From positions 1-6,574 of the forward strand of contig CALQED020000067.1 of assembly GCA_943329505.2 (NCBI GenBank): a stretch of DNA of 6,574 nucleotides, read 5' to 3'. The DNA is from Polynucleobacter meluiroseus. Its GTDB lineage: Bacteria > Pseudomonadota > Gammaproteobacteria > Burkholderiales > Burkholderiaceae. Shown here piece by piece: positions 5,288 through 6,574 of the stretch (positions are counted from its first letter, which is position 1; each line of letters opens with the position of its first letter). The position numbers were made by a program, and so were the translations under genes. Under the pieces are notes generated by a model. The model had not been told where the DNA came from, made no database searches, and saw only the letters and a program-made list of their open reading frames with translations.

Positions 5288-6181
5288 TTAGAGGAGATAG
5301 TGGTCTATTAGTAGTGCCGGAAACAGCAATGACAAATAGGTGATGGAAAAGCGAAAGGTTTTCTTGGCTAAGGCATCACTATATGAGATAAAGAGTGCAA
5401 TCACATAAGCCAAAAATATCAAGCCAAGAATGATCGCAGATACCAAATAGAATATACCGCTCATGCCATAAATATAAGGCAGCAAAGTTGCGGCTATTAA
5501 AATCAAGGTATATAGCAAAATGTTGAGCAAGGTAAAGCGCTCTCCATGAGTCACCGGTAGCATTGGCAATCCTGATTGCACATAGTCTTCGCGGCGATAT
5601 AAAGCTAACGCCCAAAAATGGGGTGGTGTCCAAACAAAAATGATTAATACCAGTAACCATGCTTCGGCAGACAGCGTGTTAGTGACGGCAGCCCAGCCAA
5701 GTGCTGGCGGCATCGCACCAGATAGGCCGCCAATCACAATATTCTGCGGTGTTGCTGGCTTCAACAGCCAGGTATAAATCACGGCATAACCTACAAAGGT
5801 TGCGAGCGTAAGCCACATGGTTAAAGGGTTGCAGAAATTCCACAAAATAATCATTCCTAAAGAACCAAGAATGATTGAAAAAACAATAATGTGAAATGGT
5901 GTGACTTCACCTGTTGCAGAAGGACGCCATGCAGTGCGCTTCATCTTGGCGTCGACTGCCTGCTCAATCAAACAGTTCATTGCAAATGCTGCTCCTGCCA
6001 ATAACCAAATCCCCACAATGCCGCCAAAGAGAACTGGGTAGGGAACCATGCCTGGGGTTGCTAGAAACATCCCAATGACTGCACAAAATACGGCGAGCTG
6101 GGTTACCCTGGGTTTTGTTAAAACCCAGTACTGGCGCCAACGCGGCATCGCCACTACTGCAGATGTTTTAGGTGTACTCAT
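5288..6181 (-). CDS. ctaB: Protoheme IX farnesyltransferase (heme O synthase)
   Basis: This inner-membrane UbiA-family prenyltransferase attaches farnesyl from farnesyl diphosphate to the 2-vinyl group of heme B, giving heme O, the substrate of CtaA. With the start at 6181 it has 297 residues, the usual CyoE/CtaB length. It shows T22-K-P-R, the first prenyl-diphosphate motif region N69-C-L-I-E73-Q-A-V-D77 followed by K-M-K-R-T, then Y136-T-W-L-L-K and N147-I-V-I-G-G...G-A-M-P-P-A-L-G-W, and W184-T-P-P-H-F-W-A-L-A with R-E-D-Y. About eight or nine hydrophobic spans fit the fold. The first Asp of the usual NxxxDxxxD motif is Glu (E73). The frame stays open to an ATG at 6277, but that extra 32-residue stretch is the ctaA coding region in another frame. 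The start at 6181 overlaps the ctaA stop (ATGA), has GGAAG five bases upstream and gives the family N-terminus. Confidence 0.97.
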   Translation of the reverse strand: MSTPKTSAVVAMPRWRQYWVLTKPRVTQLAVFCAVIGMFLATPGMVPYPVLFGGIVGIWLLAGAAFAMNCLIEQAVDAKMKRTAWRPSATGEVTPFHIIVFSIILGSLGMIILWNFCNPLTMWLTLATFVGYAVIYTWLLKPATPQNIVIGGLSGAMPPALGWAAVTNTLSAEAWLLVLIIFVWTPPHFWALALYRREDYVQSGLPMLPVTHGERFTLLNILLYTLILIAATLLPYIYGMSGIFYLVSAIILGLIFLAYVIALFISYSDALAKKTFRFSITYLSLLFPALLIDHYLL

Positions 6182-6574
6182 AATGACTTCCAAGAAGCCC
6201 AATAACTCATTCTGACTAAACAGAATACCAAAGCAGCAGAGCCTGCAGTATGTAATAAGGCTGCTAATAATGGCCATTGAAATACGATGTTCGAGATTCC
6301 AGTCAGAATCTGCAAAGCCAGCAAGCTAAATAAGAGTTTTGCAAACCGCTTGAGCCCTGGTATTGCTGGGGTTGCCAGTTGTAATGACTTCCAACCGAGA
6401 AACGAGAATACTACCAACACCAATATTGCAAATAAACGATGCGCCCAATGAATTGTCTGCAATGCGATTGGCGAAATAAACTCACCTTGTGCATTTAAAC
6501 CGAGCTGTCGCCACAGGGTGAAGCCCTCAATCCAATTCGTTTCTGGCCATACTTCCCCCACGCAAGTCGGAAAA
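6178..6574 (-). CDS. ctaA: Heme A synthase, COX15/CtaA family (5' end outside window)
   Basis: CtaA oxidises the C8 methyl of heme O to a formyl group, making heme A for aa3-type oxidases; it is an eight-helix inner-membrane protein. The 131 visible residues are the C-terminal half. The frame is open to the window edge and begins [11 protein letters not shown], the periplasmic loop typical of COX15 proteins, so the GTG at 6561 is an internal valine and not the start. Counting from the edge, H45 in I-H-W-A-H-R and H108 in L-L-H-T-A-G fit the paired axial heme ligands of the C-terminal four-helix bundle. Four hydrophobic spans are visible: about 39-60, 72-92, 98-105 running into 112, and 112-125; the last two are hard to separate by eye. 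Its TGA overlaps the ctaB ATG by four bases (ATGA), so the two heme-modifying enzymes are translationally coupled. The operon promoter lies outside the window, upstream of ctaA. Confidence 0.95.
   Translation of the reverse strand, partial: FPTCVGEVWPETNWIEGFTLWRQLGLNAQGEFISPIALQTIHWAHRLFAILVLVVFSFLGWKSLQLATPAIPGLKRFAKLLFSLLALQILTGISNIVFQWPLLAALLHTAGSAALVFCLVRMSYWASWKSL
6187..6191 (-). promoter_or_regulatory. Ribosome binding site that fixes the ctaB start
   Basis: The minus strand reads TTGGAAG with GGAAG at 6191-6187, five bases before ATG 6181. It lies in the last codons of ctaA. Together with the ATGA stop-start overlap it favours this start over the ATG at 6277. Confidence 0.6.

Noticed and set aside
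4859..5311. Long plus-strand open frame antisense to sco
   Set aside because: It has no recognisable domain or ribosome site, and the opposite strand carries a clear Sco protein with all copper ligands. The frame is a coding shadow, as are those at 4720-5010 and 5077-5343.
6182..6277. Extension of ctaB to an ATG at 6277, adding 32 residues
   Set aside because: The stretch is the 3' end of ctaA in another frame. The ATG at 6181 has a ribosome site, the ATGA overlap and the family-typical N-terminus and length.
6178..6561. A separate small membrane protein starting at the GTG at 6561
   Set aside because: The frame remains open to the window edge and the extra residues F-P-T-C complete a COX15 loop motif, so it is the C-terminal half of ctaA.

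Overview
The window looks like core chromosome of a betaproteobacterium in the Burkholderiaceae, most like Polynucleobacter. The protein types, gene order and moderately AT-leaning base composition all fit, but the genus is inferred from memory of these families and was not searched. There are six protein genes in two blocks. I see no mobile element, CRISPR array, tRNA or rRNA.

Left block (1-2683, minus strand): two M16-family zinc-peptidase genes that overlap by one base. The upstream one carries the HxxEH zinc site. The downstream one has lost it but keeps the Arg/Tyr substrate-binding pair. Together they look like a split-active-site periplasmic heterodimer. Divergent to them, across 63 bp, is ftsY (2747-3637, plus), a short signal-recognition-particle receptor with almost no acidic A domain. 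It is followed by rpoH (3730-4659, plus), the heat-shock sigma factor. The 92-bp gap between ftsY and rpoH holds a perfect CIRCE operator (TTAGCACTC-N9-GAGTGCTAA), whose spacer contains a consensus TTGACA -35 box. This predicts that the HrcA repressor controls synthesis of sigma-32.

Right block (4696-6574, minus strand, convergent to rpoH): ctaA (heme A synthase, N-terminus outside the window), ctaB (heme O synthase) and a Sco1/SenC lipoprotein. ctaA and ctaB overlap by 4 bp, and ctaB and sco are 1 bp apart. The three genes form one heme A and CuA maturation unit for aa3-type cytochrome c oxidase: CtaB makes heme O from heme B, CtaA oxidises it to heme A, and Sco delivers copper to subunit II.

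The genes themselves are conventional. The points most worth a second look are the CIRCE site on rpoH, the divided M16 active site, a perfect 12-bp direct repeat spaced 22 bp apart in the M16/ftsY divergent promoter region, and unusual translation-start contexts (rpoH and sco have no visible Shine-Dalgarno). I did not find evidence for an undescribed multi-gene system.
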